A stretch of 36,146 nt of DNA from an uncultured Acidobacteriota bacterium (GTDB lineage: Bacteria; Acidobacteriota; Terriglobia; Terriglobales; Acidobacteriaceae), in assembly GCA_903832475.1 (NCBI GenBank), contig CAILBQ010000569.1, forward strand, positions 1 through 36,146, given 5' to 3'. The notes beneath the pieces were generated by a model. The model was given only the letters and a program-made list of their open reading frames with translations, ran no database searches and was not told the DNA's origin. Shown piece after piece: positions 19,277-27,711 of this stretch (positions are counted from its first letter, which is position 1; every line of letters starts with the position of its first letter). A program made the translations under genes and the position numbers.

Positions 19277-19683
19277 GGCTTGCCTCCCGCAGCGCCTGCC
19301 GGGGGAAGCGTGCGCAGATATGTAATCACCTGCCAGCGCTGTTGCTCGGGCAGAGAATTCCACGGCGGCATGCCCTTGTAGGGGTTGCCATTCCTCAGCA
19401 TCCAGGCCAGCTGACCATCGGTCGCGTGGCGGACACGCTCGCTGCGCAGGCTGGGCCGATTGTGCAGGCCATTCGCATCCACGCCGTGGCAGCGAGCGCA
19501 GTTTTCCTCGAAGATGATCTTGCCTGCGGCGGCGGCCTTGGCCTGGCCGGCCAGCGGGTTGACGCGGGCCTTGTCTTCATCCGGCACACGGGCCAGCCAC
19601 TTGCCATCGGCTTCCGCCATCAACAGCGAGGACGAGGAGTACAGGATGGCTGCGGCGGCAACCAGAAGCATTCGCATTTTCAT
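19273..19683 (-). CDS. Mono-haem c-type cytochrome
   Basis: Signal peptide MKMRMLLVAAAAILYSSSSLLMAEA; AAAGKIIFEENCARCHGVDANG (CXXCH); distal Met-type region GNPYKGMPPWNSLPEQQRWQVITYLRTL. Confidence 0.88.
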   Translation of the reverse strand: MKMRMLLVAAAAILYSSSSLLMAEADGKWLARVPDEDKARVNPLAGQAKAAAAGKIIFEENCARCHGVDANGLHNRPSLRSERVRHATDGQLAWMLRNGNPYKGMPPWNSLPEQQRWQVITYLRTLPPAGAAGGKP

Positions 19684-20570
19684 TGAGCATTCCTTTTCGA
19701 CGGAGATTTGAAGAGGTCCCGAATCTGCTGGACCTCATACGATATCTTGAACCGCCAGAGCGTCCCGATGCTGTTGTCGTTCAGACCAAACTGCGGCGAA
19801 AAGCTGTAGGTGACTCCCGCCGGAGTGCGGAAATCGAAGACCGGGCCGGCATATTGCGAGGTCTGCGCCAGGCCGAAACTGTAGCGCGTGCCGAGGCCGC
19901 CATAGAGTTCCGCGCCGGCGTCGAAATTCTGCAGGCAGAATGTACAGCGCTGGGAGGAGGCGACCAGCGTCAGCGGCCTCGCGGCGCCGAGCGAGTAGCC
20001 GAATTCCCACGGCTCATTGGAGAGATTCTTCTCGGCAATGAAATTCTCCGAGACGTTCCAGCCCTTGAAATTGCTGGACAGAATGAGCTTGCTCTCCAGC
20101 GAATGCTCCACGATGGGATGGCTCTGGCTGTTGTTGACCTGGAAAGACGAGATGCCGTCGTGTCCCGTCACTTCAAGAATGCTCTTGTCGGCTCTGCTGA
20201 CCGATTCGTATTCGACATACAAGACCGGCGTGACAAAGTATTCGCGTGGCAAGGGGCGGAAGCGGTTCTCAAAACGGAAGCCGGTAAAGACGGTTGAATC
20301 GTTGTCGGTCGCCTGGCCTTGCGCGTAGACCTCCGTCGTCCACCACGCCGTGGCGCCGTATTCGAGCTCCATCGTGGGGCTGAAGAATGCGTTCGCGTCT
20401 TTTGGCGAAGCTGTCAGGCCCTTGAGGGCGATTTCGAGATTGCCCGGTTCTTCGAGGTCGGTTGAGTAGGTGACGAAATAGGGTTTCTCCTGAGCGCGCA
20501 GCAGCGGGACGGGTAGAAGAAAGACAGCGGCCCAAGACAAGACGCGGGCGAAAGCAGGAGAAGCGAACAT
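19680..20570 (-). CDS. Putative outer-membrane beta-barrel protein
   Basis: Signal peptide (VLSWAAVFLLPVPLLRAQ); alternating aromatic beta-strands (MELEYGATAWWTTEVYAQGQ, TGFRFENRFRP, YFVTPVLYVEYESV); ATGA overlap with downstream cytochrome. Confidence 0.65.
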   Translation of the reverse strand: MFASPAFARVLSWAAVFLLPVPLLRAQEKPYFVTYSTDLEEPGNLEIALKGLTASPKDANAFFSPTMELEYGATAWWTTEVYAQGQATDNDSTVFTGFRFENRFRPLPREYFVTPVLYVEYESVSRADKSILEVTGHDGISSFQVNNSQSHPIVEHSLESKLILSSNFKGWNVSENFIAEKNLSNEPWEFGYSLGAARPLTLVASSQRCTFCLQNFDAGAELYGGLGTRYSFGLAQTSQYAGPVFDFRTPAGVTYSFSPQFGLNDNSIGTLWRFKISYEVQQIRDLFKSPSKRNAQ

Positions 20571-20654
20571 CAGGTGGCACTCCAAAACGGACTTCAGGGA
20601 CGAAGAAAGAAGTCAGGAAATACGCGGCGACGACAAAGGAAGCGTCGAACTCGG

Positions 20655-20705
20655 ACCAAATCTGTCGGATACTGCGATAAACGGAGACTAAATCGGTCGG
20701 ATATT
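20655..20705. promoter_or_regulatory. Pair of direct repeats in divergent promoter (candidate operators)
   Basis: ACcAAATCtGTCGGATAcT (20655-20673) and ACtAAATCgGTCGGATAtT (20687-20705), 32-bp period. Confidence 0.55.
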
Positions 20706-20774
20706 CCTGTCAACATCCTGCAACACCCGTGTTTCACCCGCTGGGACGCGCTTCCTCAGATAAACTGGGGCTGT

Positions 20775-22400
20775 ATGAGCTATTCAACGGTTCCTGAAAT
20801 CGCGCTGCGCTCGCCGAAGGGCGAGTTTGTGAACGAGCCCTTTGTTAACTTTGCCGAGGCAGCCAACGCCCGCTCCATGCGAGAAGCCCTGGCCCATGTT
20901 GCCACTCACCTGGGCCGCGAATACGACCTGATCATCGGCGGCCACCGTGAGAAGACCACAGGCAAGATCACTTCGATCAATCCTGCGCGGCCGTCGCAGA
21001 TTGTCGGCGTGCATCAGAAAGCCGGCGCCGAACATTCGCAGGATGCGATGGATTCCGCGCTGCGCGCCTTCCATTCCTGGAGCCGGGTGCCGGTTGAGGT
21101 GCGCGCTTCCCTGCTGCTGCGCGCGGCGGAAATCATTCGCGAGCGCAAGTTTGAATTTTCCGCATGGCTCACCTATGAAGTCGGCAAGAACTGGGCCGAG
21201 GCCGACGCGGATACGGCCGAGACTATCGACTTTCTTGAGTTCTATGCGCGGGAAGCGTTGCGGCTGGCCAAATCGACCACGCCGATCCAGCTGCCGGGTG
21301 AATACAACCGCCTGCTCTACATTCCCCTCGGCGTGGGCGCGGTTATTCCTCCCTGGAACTTTCCTTTCGCCATCATGGCGGGCATGACGGCAGCCTCGAT
21401 CGTGACCGGCAACACCGTGATCCTCAAGCCGTCGAGCGACTCGCCGACGATTGCCGCGCGGTTCATGGAAGTGCTGGAAGAAGCGGGCATGCCGGCGGGC
21501 GTGGTCAACTTCTGCCCAGGGTCGGGAGCGACCTTTGGCAACGCCATCGTCGAACATCCCAAGACGCGCTTCATCGCCTTCACCGGCTCGAAGCCGGTGG
21601 GCCTGGACATTCACGAGCGCGCCGCGAAGACCCAGCCCGGCCAGATCTGGATCAAGCGGACGGTGCTCGAGATGGGCGGCAAGGATTCCATCCTGGTCTG
21701 CGCCGATGCCGATGTGGACGATGCCGCGAATGGTGTTGTGGCCGCGGCGTTTGGCTTCAGCGGGCAGAAGTGTTCGGCCTGCTCGCGCGCCATCATCGAA
21801 GCGCCCATCTATGACGCCTTCGTCGAAAAAGTGCGCGAGCGCGTGGAGAAGCTGACCGTCGGCGATCCGGTCGAGAATCACAACATGGGTCCCGTCGTGA
21901 ACGAAGGCGCCATGCGAAGCATTCTCGAATACATTGCCAAGGGCAAGGAGGAAGGCCGTCTGGTCTCGGGCGGCGCAGCGGTCGAGACCGAATCCGGCGG
22001 CTACTTCATCCAGCCCACCGTGATCGCCGATGTCGACCCTGACGCCGTCATTTCGCAGGAAGAGATTTTCGGACCGGTGCTGGCCCTGATCAAGGTCGAG
22101 AGCTACGAAGAGGGGCTGGCCGTCGCCAACAACACGGAGTTCGGCCTGACCGGCGCCATCTACACCGCCGATCGCGCGCGGCTCGATCACGCCGCCGCCG
22201 AGTTCCATGTAGGCAATCTCTACCTGAATCGCAAGTGCACGGGAGCCATGGTAGGCGCTCATCCGTTTGGCGGATTCAACATGAGCGGCACGGATTCAAA
22301 GGCCGGCGGACCGGATTACCTGCTGCTGTTTACGCAGGCCAAGTCGGTAGCTGAAAAGCTCAGCAACATCGATAAAGCGGCCGACAGCAAGGGCATCTGA
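20775..22400 (+). CDS. pruA: L-glutamate gamma-semialdehyde (1-pyrroline-5-carboxylate) dehydrogenase, aldehyde dehydrogenase family
   Basis: PLGVGAVIPPWNFPFAIMAGMTAASIVTGNTVILKPSSDSP; LEMGGKDSILV; GFSGQKCSACSRAI (catalytic Cys); EEIFGPVLALIKV; start at MSYSTVPEIALRSPKGEF. Confidence 0.9.
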   Translation: MSYSTVPEIALRSPKGEFVNEPFVNFAEAANARSMREALAHVATHLGREYDLIIGGHREKTTGKITSINPARPSQIVGVHQKAGAEHSQDAMDSALRAFHSWSRVPVEVRASLLLRAAEIIRERKFEFSAWLTYEVGKNWAEADADTAETIDFLEFYAREALRLAKSTTPIQLPGEYNRLLYIPLGVGAVIPPWNFPFAIMAGMTAASIVTGNTVILKPSSDSPTIAARFMEVLEEAGMPAGVVNFCPGSGATFGNAIVEHPKTRFIAFTGSKPVGLDIHERAAKTQPGQIWIKRTVLEMGGKDSILVCADADVDDAANGVVAAAFGFSGQKCSACSRAIIEAPIYDAFVEKVRERVEKLTVGDPVENHNMGPVVNEGAMRSILEYIAKGKEEGRLVSGGAAVETESGGYFIQPTVIADVDPDAVISQEEIFGPVLALIKVESYEEGLAVANNTEFGLTGAIYTADRARLDHAAAEFHVGNLYLNRKCTGAMVGAHPFGGFNMSGTDSKAGGPDYLLLFTQAKSVAEKLSNIDKAADSKGI

Positions 22401-22463
22401 ATCCGAAGTATTAAGCCGCGGCTTGGAGAAGCTGAACAAATCCGCCAACTCCATGGAGACCTT

Positions 22464-23258
22464 TTGGAATTTTCGTTGCAACACAGGCTGATGATTGCGT
22501 GCGCCGTTGCGCGCGACGCGGGAGCGCTGCAGAAGCGGCGTTTCCTCGATCGCGAAACCATGATCTACAAGTTCAAGGGTCCGCAGGATTACCTGACCGC
22601 GACGGACGGAGAAGTCGAAAAGCTCGTGCGCACTCGGCTTCTTGAAGCCTTTCCGGAAGACACCTTCCTCGGCGAAGAGGACGGCGGCCAGGTCAGCGAC
22701 TGCACGTGGGTGGTCGATCCCATCGATGGAACGTCAAACTTTGCCCGCGGTATTCCCTACTTCTGCGTGTCGATTGCTTTTGTGCTCCGGGGCAAAGCAG
22801 TCCTGGGGGTGATTTATCAGCCCATGAGCGACGAGCTATACTCCGCTGCGACCGGCCAGGGCGCCACATTGAATGGGGAACCGATCAAGACATCGAATAC
22901 AACGCAGCTCGACAAGTCGCTTATCGAAGTCGGCCGCGCGTCGCGCCAGCCGCAGGAAGCCTACCTCGGCATGCTGGACAAGGTGATGCGCTCGGGCGCC
23001 GGCATTCGCGGAGCTGGTTCAGGCGCACTGGCTATTGCTAACGTAGCGACGGGGCGTGTCGACGCGTGCTTCGAGAACCACATGTACGCCTGGGACTGTC
23101 TTGCTGGCCTAGTGCTGGTCGAGGAAGCCGGCGGCCGCGTCAGCGACTTTCTCGCCGGCGACGGCCTGCTGAAGGGGAACCAGATTCTCGCGGCGGCGCC
23201 GGGCATGGCCGACGAGATCTCCTCTCTGCTCGGCGTGCCGCTCCTGCCTGCGAAATAG
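22464..23258 (+). CDS. Inositol monophosphatase family protein
   Basis: FLGEEDGG, WVVDPIDGTSNFARGIPYFCVSIAF, YAWDCLAGLVLVEEAGGRVSDF; TTG start or downstream ATG. Confidence 0.9.
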   Translation: MEFSLQHRLMIACAVARDAGALQKRRFLDRETMIYKFKGPQDYLTATDGEVEKLVRTRLLEAFPEDTFLGEEDGGQVSDCTWVVDPIDGTSNFARGIPYFCVSIAFVLRGKAVLGVIYQPMSDELYSAATGQGATLNGEPIKTSNTTQLDKSLIEVGRASRQPQEAYLGMLDKVMRSGAGIRGAGSGALAIANVATGRVDACFENHMYAWDCLAGLVLVEEAGGRVSDFLAGDGLLKGNQILAAAPGMADEISSLLGVPLLPAK

Positions 23259-23325
23259 GCGGCTCGCACGAGCATGGCTCGCAACCATCCATTTCGTCCG
23301 ATAATAGGAATGGAGCCACGCGCCC

Positions 23326-24771
23326 ATGCTGAAACGAAGGAACACTCTCGCCGCCGATGACTTTACCTCTCCATCGAACACGCGCGAGAAGGCGCTGCGC
23401 GTCAATCTCGATCCGACTCGCTACGGCAGCTTCGCGGAGATCGGCGCGGGCCAGGAAGTGGCTCGCTGGTTCTTTCGTGTAGGCGCGGCTGCTTCCACGA
23501 TTTCGAAGAGCATCTCGGCCTACGACATGGCGGTCAGCGACGCCATCTACGGCCATACGCGGCGTTATGTTTCGCGCGAACGGCTGGAAAGCATGCTGGA
23601 CCACGAGCACACACTCAATCTGGAACGGCTGGGTCCGTCGCGCGGCGAGACCACGGCGTTCTTCGCCTTCGCCGACACGGTGGCAGCGCGCAATTTTCAA
23701 GGCACCAATGAATGCCACGGCTGGATGGGCATTCGCTACCAGGCGCGGCCGCACGACGAAGATTCGCAGCTGGTGATCCATGTCCGCATGCGCGACCACG
23801 AAAACAGCGCGCAGCAGGAAGCGCTAGGCATTGTCGGCGTCAACCTGCTCTATGCCGTCTGCTTTCTGGATCACGATCCGGAAAAGATGCTGGAGTCGCT
23901 GCTCGACAACCTCAGCACCGAACGCATCGAGATCGATATGGCGGAGTTCTCCGGCGCCCAGTTTCGCGAGGTCGACAACCGCGTGATGAGCCTCAAGCTG
24001 GTGCAGCTCGGGCTGAGCGGCGCGGCCATGTTCGGCCCGTCTGGCGCGGTGCTGCAGCCCTCCGAAGTGCTGCGCAAGCGGCCGGTGCTGGTCGAGCGCG
24101 GCAGCTTCCGCCCCGTGACCAGCGTGAACATGGACATGCTCGATTGCGCCCGCGAGCGCTTTGCGGCAGAGCTCGAAACCCCCCAGGAACAGATCGTCGA
24201 GCTGATGGAAATCACCATGCGCAACCTGCTGGTGACCGGCGAAATCGATCTCAAAGACTTTCTGGCCCGCGCCGACATGCTGGCCGCCACCGGCAAGATC
24301 GTGCTCATCTCGGATTACTTCGAATACTACCGGCTGGCGGCGTGGCTCGCCCGTTACACCACCGAGCCGATCGCGCTCACCATGGGCATCCCCAGTCTGG
24401 AAGAGATTTTCACCGAGCAGTATTACTCCGACCTTGAAGGCGGGATCCTCGAAGCCTTCGGCCGCCTCTTCACCAAGAACCTGCGCATCTATGTCTATCC
24501 CTGGCGCGATCCTTCGACCAACGTCCTGCGCACCACGGAGAACATCGTGCTGCCCGCACATGTGACCGGCCTCTATCGCCACATTCTCGATGGCAACAAG
24601 ATCCTGCAACTGGAAAACTACAATCCCAGCCTGATGCATATCTTCTCGCGCGACGTGCTCAAACGCATCCAGGACGGCGATCGCACGTGGATCACCATGG
24701 TGCCGCCGGAGATAGCGGAGATCATCCAGCGGCGCAGGTTTTTCGGCTACCAAGAAGCGCTGACTCACTGA
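23326..24771 (+). CDS. Conserved protein of unknown function (about 480 aa family)
   Basis: MLKRRNTLAADDFTSPSNTREKALRVNLDPTRYGSFAEIGAGQEVARWFFRVGAAASTISKSISAYDMAVSDAIYG; recalled as a recurrent family inconsistently annotated as TonB-dependent receptor or nicotinate-nucleotide adenylyltransferase, with neither signature visible. Confidence 0.75.
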   Translation: MLKRRNTLAADDFTSPSNTREKALRVNLDPTRYGSFAEIGAGQEVARWFFRVGAAASTISKSISAYDMAVSDAIYGHTRRYVSRERLESMLDHEHTLNLERLGPSRGETTAFFAFADTVAARNFQGTNECHGWMGIRYQARPHDEDSQLVIHVRMRDHENSAQQEALGIVGVNLLYAVCFLDHDPEKMLESLLDNLSTERIEIDMAEFSGAQFREVDNRVMSLKLVQLGLSGAAMFGPSGAVLQPSEVLRKRPVLVERGSFRPVTSVNMDMLDCARERFAAELETPQEQIVELMEITMRNLLVTGEIDLKDFLARADMLAATGKIVLISDYFEYYRLAAWLARYTTEPIALTMGIPSLEEIFTEQYYSDLEGGILEAFGRLFTKNLRIYVYPWRDPSTNVLRTTENIVLPAHVTGLYRHILDGNKILQLENYNPSLMHIFSRDVLKRIQDGDRTWITMVPPEIAEIIQRRRFFGYQEALTH

Positions 24772-24854
24772 CCTTCAGGCCCTCTGAAGATCGCGGATAC
24801 GTCGTCGGCATTCTCATGTGGAGGCTCACGCCGTCCGCATAGTAAGCTACGCGG

Positions 24855-26597
24855 ATGAGAATCGCCCTCGCTGCACTGTTCGCCTTTTCCGTCTCTGCTT
24901 TGGCCGCCGAAAAGCCCGCCGCCGTCGCGACTCACGCCGCAACCTCATCCTGCACCTGCGAAACGCTGGACCTGGCCACCATCGCCCGTATCCGCGATGA
25001 GGGCTTCAACCACTCGCACATCATGGAGTACGCCAGCGGCCTGTTCGACGGCATCGGCCCGCGGCTCACCGGCTCGCCCGAGTTCGCGCGCGCCACGCAG
25101 TGGTCGATCGATCAGCTCAAGCACATGGGCGCGACCAATCCACACGCCGAGTCCTGGGGCGACTTTGGCATGGGCTGGACGCAGATCGGCACCTCGGTCG
25201 AGATGACTTCGCCGTCAAGCGCGACCATCCTCGCCCAGGCCACGCCGTGGTCGCCCGCAACAGCCGGCGAAGTCACCGCCGACGTGATCGCCGTTCCTTC
25301 CCTCGAAGACGAAAAGGACTTTGCCAAGTGGAAAGGCAAGCTTTCCGGCAAGATCATCCTGTACGGGAGCGAGCCCAAGATCAATCCCAATCCCGAACCG
25401 CTGCTCGAACACTACGACGCAACAAAGCTTGAGCATTTTGCCAGCTACCCGCTGGATGGAGATCAGTCCGACAGCTATGTTCTTCCCGACGACTCGGCTC
25501 TCTGGGAAAAGGTCTTCAAGCAGATGGCATTCAAGGAGAAGGTCGGACACTTCTTTGCCGACGAGCATGCCGTTGCCGTGCTGGTGCCGGGGGGATCGGG
25601 CGGCGTGATTCACGACGACACCGGCAGTTCGCTGGGATGGTTTGTCTACCAACCGGATCACAAGCAGGCCTTGCCTTCAGCCGTGATCGCCAACGAAGCT
25701 TTCGGCCGCATGGCCCGGTTGCTCAAGCACGACGTGCCGGTATCGCTGCACATCGACATCGCCACCAAATTCAACGGCGACATAGTGGAAGGCAACAACG
25801 TGATCGCCGACATTCCCGGCACCGATCCCGCGTTGAAGAACCAGGTTGTCATGCTGGGCGGCCATCTCGACAGCTGGATTGCCGGTACTGGCGCCACCGA
25901 CAACGGCGCAGGCTCGATCATCGCCCTCGAGGCCATGCGGATTCTGCGCACCCTGAACATCCAGCCGAGGCGCACCATCCGGGTCGGCCTGTGGGGCGGC
26001 GAAGAACAGGGCATTTTCGGCTCGTCCGGCTATGTGAGGACCCACCTGGGCACTTTGCAGTATTCCACCAAGCCGGAAGAGCAGGTGGTTCCGGAATTCC
26101 TGCGCCAGCAGACCGGGGCGGTGCAGCTCAAGCCAGACCATGCCACATTCGACGCCTACTTTAACGCCGACAATGGAACCGGCAAGCTGCTCGGCATCTT
26201 CAGTGAAGGCAATGCCGCCGCTGCCAACATTTTCGAGCAGTGGATGGCCCAGCCCACCCCGCTGCGCGACTTGGGATTCACCACGGTCTCGCTGCGCAAC
26301 ACAGGCTCGACAGACCATGTTCCGTTCAATCAGGTTGGCTTGCCCGGCTTCCAGTTCATCCAGGACCCGCGCGACTACGGCACCCGCACCCACCATTCCA
26401 ACCAGGACACCTATGAGCGATTGTCTGAGCCGGATTTGAAGCAGGCTGCGGTCGTCATGGTCATCTTCGTCTACAGCACCGCGCAGCGCGACGCCATGCT
26501 GCCGCGTAATGCCATGCCCCACCCAGAACTGGAAGAGCAGCAGGCCAAGCCGCTCGAGGGAATTTACCCGGGAGCGGTCAAACCGGAAACGAAGTAG
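24855..26597 (+). CDS. Secreted M28-family (carboxypeptidase Q-like) peptidase
   Basis: Signal peptide MRIALAALFAFSVSALAA; VVMLGGHLDSWIAGTGATDNGAGSIIALEAMRIL; WGGEEQGIFGSSGYV; TGSTDHVPF; HHSNQDTYE. Confidence 0.9.
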   Translation: MRIALAALFAFSVSALAAEKPAAVATHAATSSCTCETLDLATIARIRDEGFNHSHIMEYASGLFDGIGPRLTGSPEFARATQWSIDQLKHMGATNPHAESWGDFGMGWTQIGTSVEMTSPSSATILAQATPWSPATAGEVTADVIAVPSLEDEKDFAKWKGKLSGKIILYGSEPKINPNPEPLLEHYDATKLEHFASYPLDGDQSDSYVLPDDSALWEKVFKQMAFKEKVGHFFADEHAVAVLVPGGSGGVIHDDTGSSLGWFVYQPDHKQALPSAVIANEAFGRMARLLKHDVPVSLHIDIATKFNGDIVEGNNVIADIPGTDPALKNQVVMLGGHLDSWIAGTGATDNGAGSIIALEAMRILRTLNIQPRRTIRVGLWGGEEQGIFGSSGYVRTHLGTLQYSTKPEEQVVPEFLRQQTGAVQLKPDHATFDAYFNADNGTGKLLGIFSEGNAAAANIFEQWMAQPTPLRDLGFTTVSLRNTGSTDHVPFNQVGLPGFQFIQDPRDYGTRTHHSNQDTYERLSEPDLKQAAVVMVIFVYSTAQRDAMLPRNAMPHPELEEQQAKPLEGIYPGAVKPETK

Positions 26598-26651
26598 CCC
26601 AACAGCAATTTCCGATTATTTTTCACCGCCTGTTGGCCCATTCGCGTCGCC

Positions 26652-27371
26652 TTAGGTGCCCGTCCGGTGGATCGCCTGCACATTGCTGAGATAGGCGTCC
26701 TCGGCGGCGCTGGCGATCTCTTCAGCCTCGATGCGGCTGCCCACATCCGCGGCGGCCTGCGCCAAGACCCGGTGATGCAGCGTAAACAGGGCGAGTTCCA
26801 GTCGATCGCTGACACCGGTCTTGTCATAGATGGAGCGCAGATAATTCTTGATCACCTGCTCAGTCGTTTTCAGACGATGTGCGATTTCGCGATTCTTGCA
26901 TCCCTGGACGATCAGGGCAACGATGCGCATCTCTTTGGGCGTCAAGCGGTCACGGACACGCGTCCCCACCATGTCCTCTTCCACCACCTCATTCAGGAGC
27001 GCATGCAGAGGCTGCCAGGTTTCGCCGGCAGCCACCTTGCGGACGCACTCCACCAGCGCCGAACCTGTGGTATTGCGAAAAATCACGCCATGAAAGCCCT
27101 GCTGCAAGAAGGTTGTTGGCGACTCCGTATTCTCGGCAATCGCGATGCCGCGGCTGTTGCTGGTCTCGAGCAGCAGCCTCAGGCGGGACATCTCCGGCTT
27201 GAGTGCCGAGGCAAAAATGACCACCGTGCCGGGGAACGTGGTGATCGCATGCATCATGCGCTCACTGTCGGAGCACTGCGCGATAATACGGATGTTTTCG
27301 TCCATGGCCAGGACTTTGGCTGTCCCCGCCCGGAAGATCGCCTGTGAATCTGCGAGTATGACTTTGTTCAT
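26652..27371 (-). CDS. NarL/LuxR-type regulator with degenerate receiver domain
   Basis: C-terminal LTPKEMRIVALIVQGCKNREIAHRLKTTEQVIKNYLRSIYDKTGVSDRLELALF (LuxR HTH); N-terminal receiver-like MNKVILADSQAIFRAG... lacking the phospho-Asp. Confidence 0.88.
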   Translation of the reverse strand: MNKVILADSQAIFRAGTAKVLAMDENIRIIAQCSDSERMMHAITTFPGTVVIFASALKPEMSRLRLLLETSNSRGIAIAENTESPTTFLQQGFHGVIFRNTTGSALVECVRKVAAGETWQPLHALLNEVVEEDMVGTRVRDRLTPKEMRIVALIVQGCKNREIAHRLKTTEQVIKNYLRSIYDKTGVSDRLELALFTLHHRVLAQAAADVGSRIEAEEIASAAEDAYLSNVQAIHRTGT

Positions 27372-27599
27372 TTCCCGCCTCGCCCCTGCGCCAGATCGAA
27401 AAGTTAGCACACGAAGAGGAAACGTGCTCCCGCTCCGCATACTCGGTTTGTTCCGCAGTCAGGTTATCGGCGACAACCGCAACTACTTTCTATTGGTCCA
27501 TTTCGCGACAGTTGAAACTTGGAATTCGTCAAGAGGTGGTCTCACACGTTAGTTTACACGATAGTAACCTTACCTCCCATATTCAGCTTACAGGACGCT

Positions 27600-27650
27600 T
27601 TGTTGATTCCGCGAGAGAAAACGCGGAAGAAGTTGCCGTCAAATCAACAA
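27600..27650. promoter_or_regulatory. Nested inverted repeats upstream of REC-TrxR gene (candidate leader structure)
   Basis: TTGTTGATT (27600-27608)/AATCAACAA (27642-27650) enclosing CCGCG (27609-27613)/CGCGG (27622-27626). Confidence 0.4.
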
Positions 27651-27711
27651 CAAAATTCCCAAAATGGGCCGCTGGAGGCATGCACCGCTCACCCGCTACA
27701 CTGAGAAAGCT

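Noticed and set aside
17588-19381. 597-aa plus-strand ORF fully antisense to the di-haem peroxidase
   Set aside because: Opposite strand has CXXCH motifs and operon overlaps; the shadow is Arg/Gly/His-rich and explained by GC-biased codon usage.
20784-22262. 492-aa minus-strand ORF antisense to pruA
   Set aside because: Aldehyde dehydrogenase on + strand is clear; shadow composition is typical of the complement of GC-rich genes.
24773-24789. CTTCAG-GCCCT-CTGAAG hairpin just after the 481-aa protein
   Set aside because: Only 6 bp, no T-run on either side; too weak to call a terminator.
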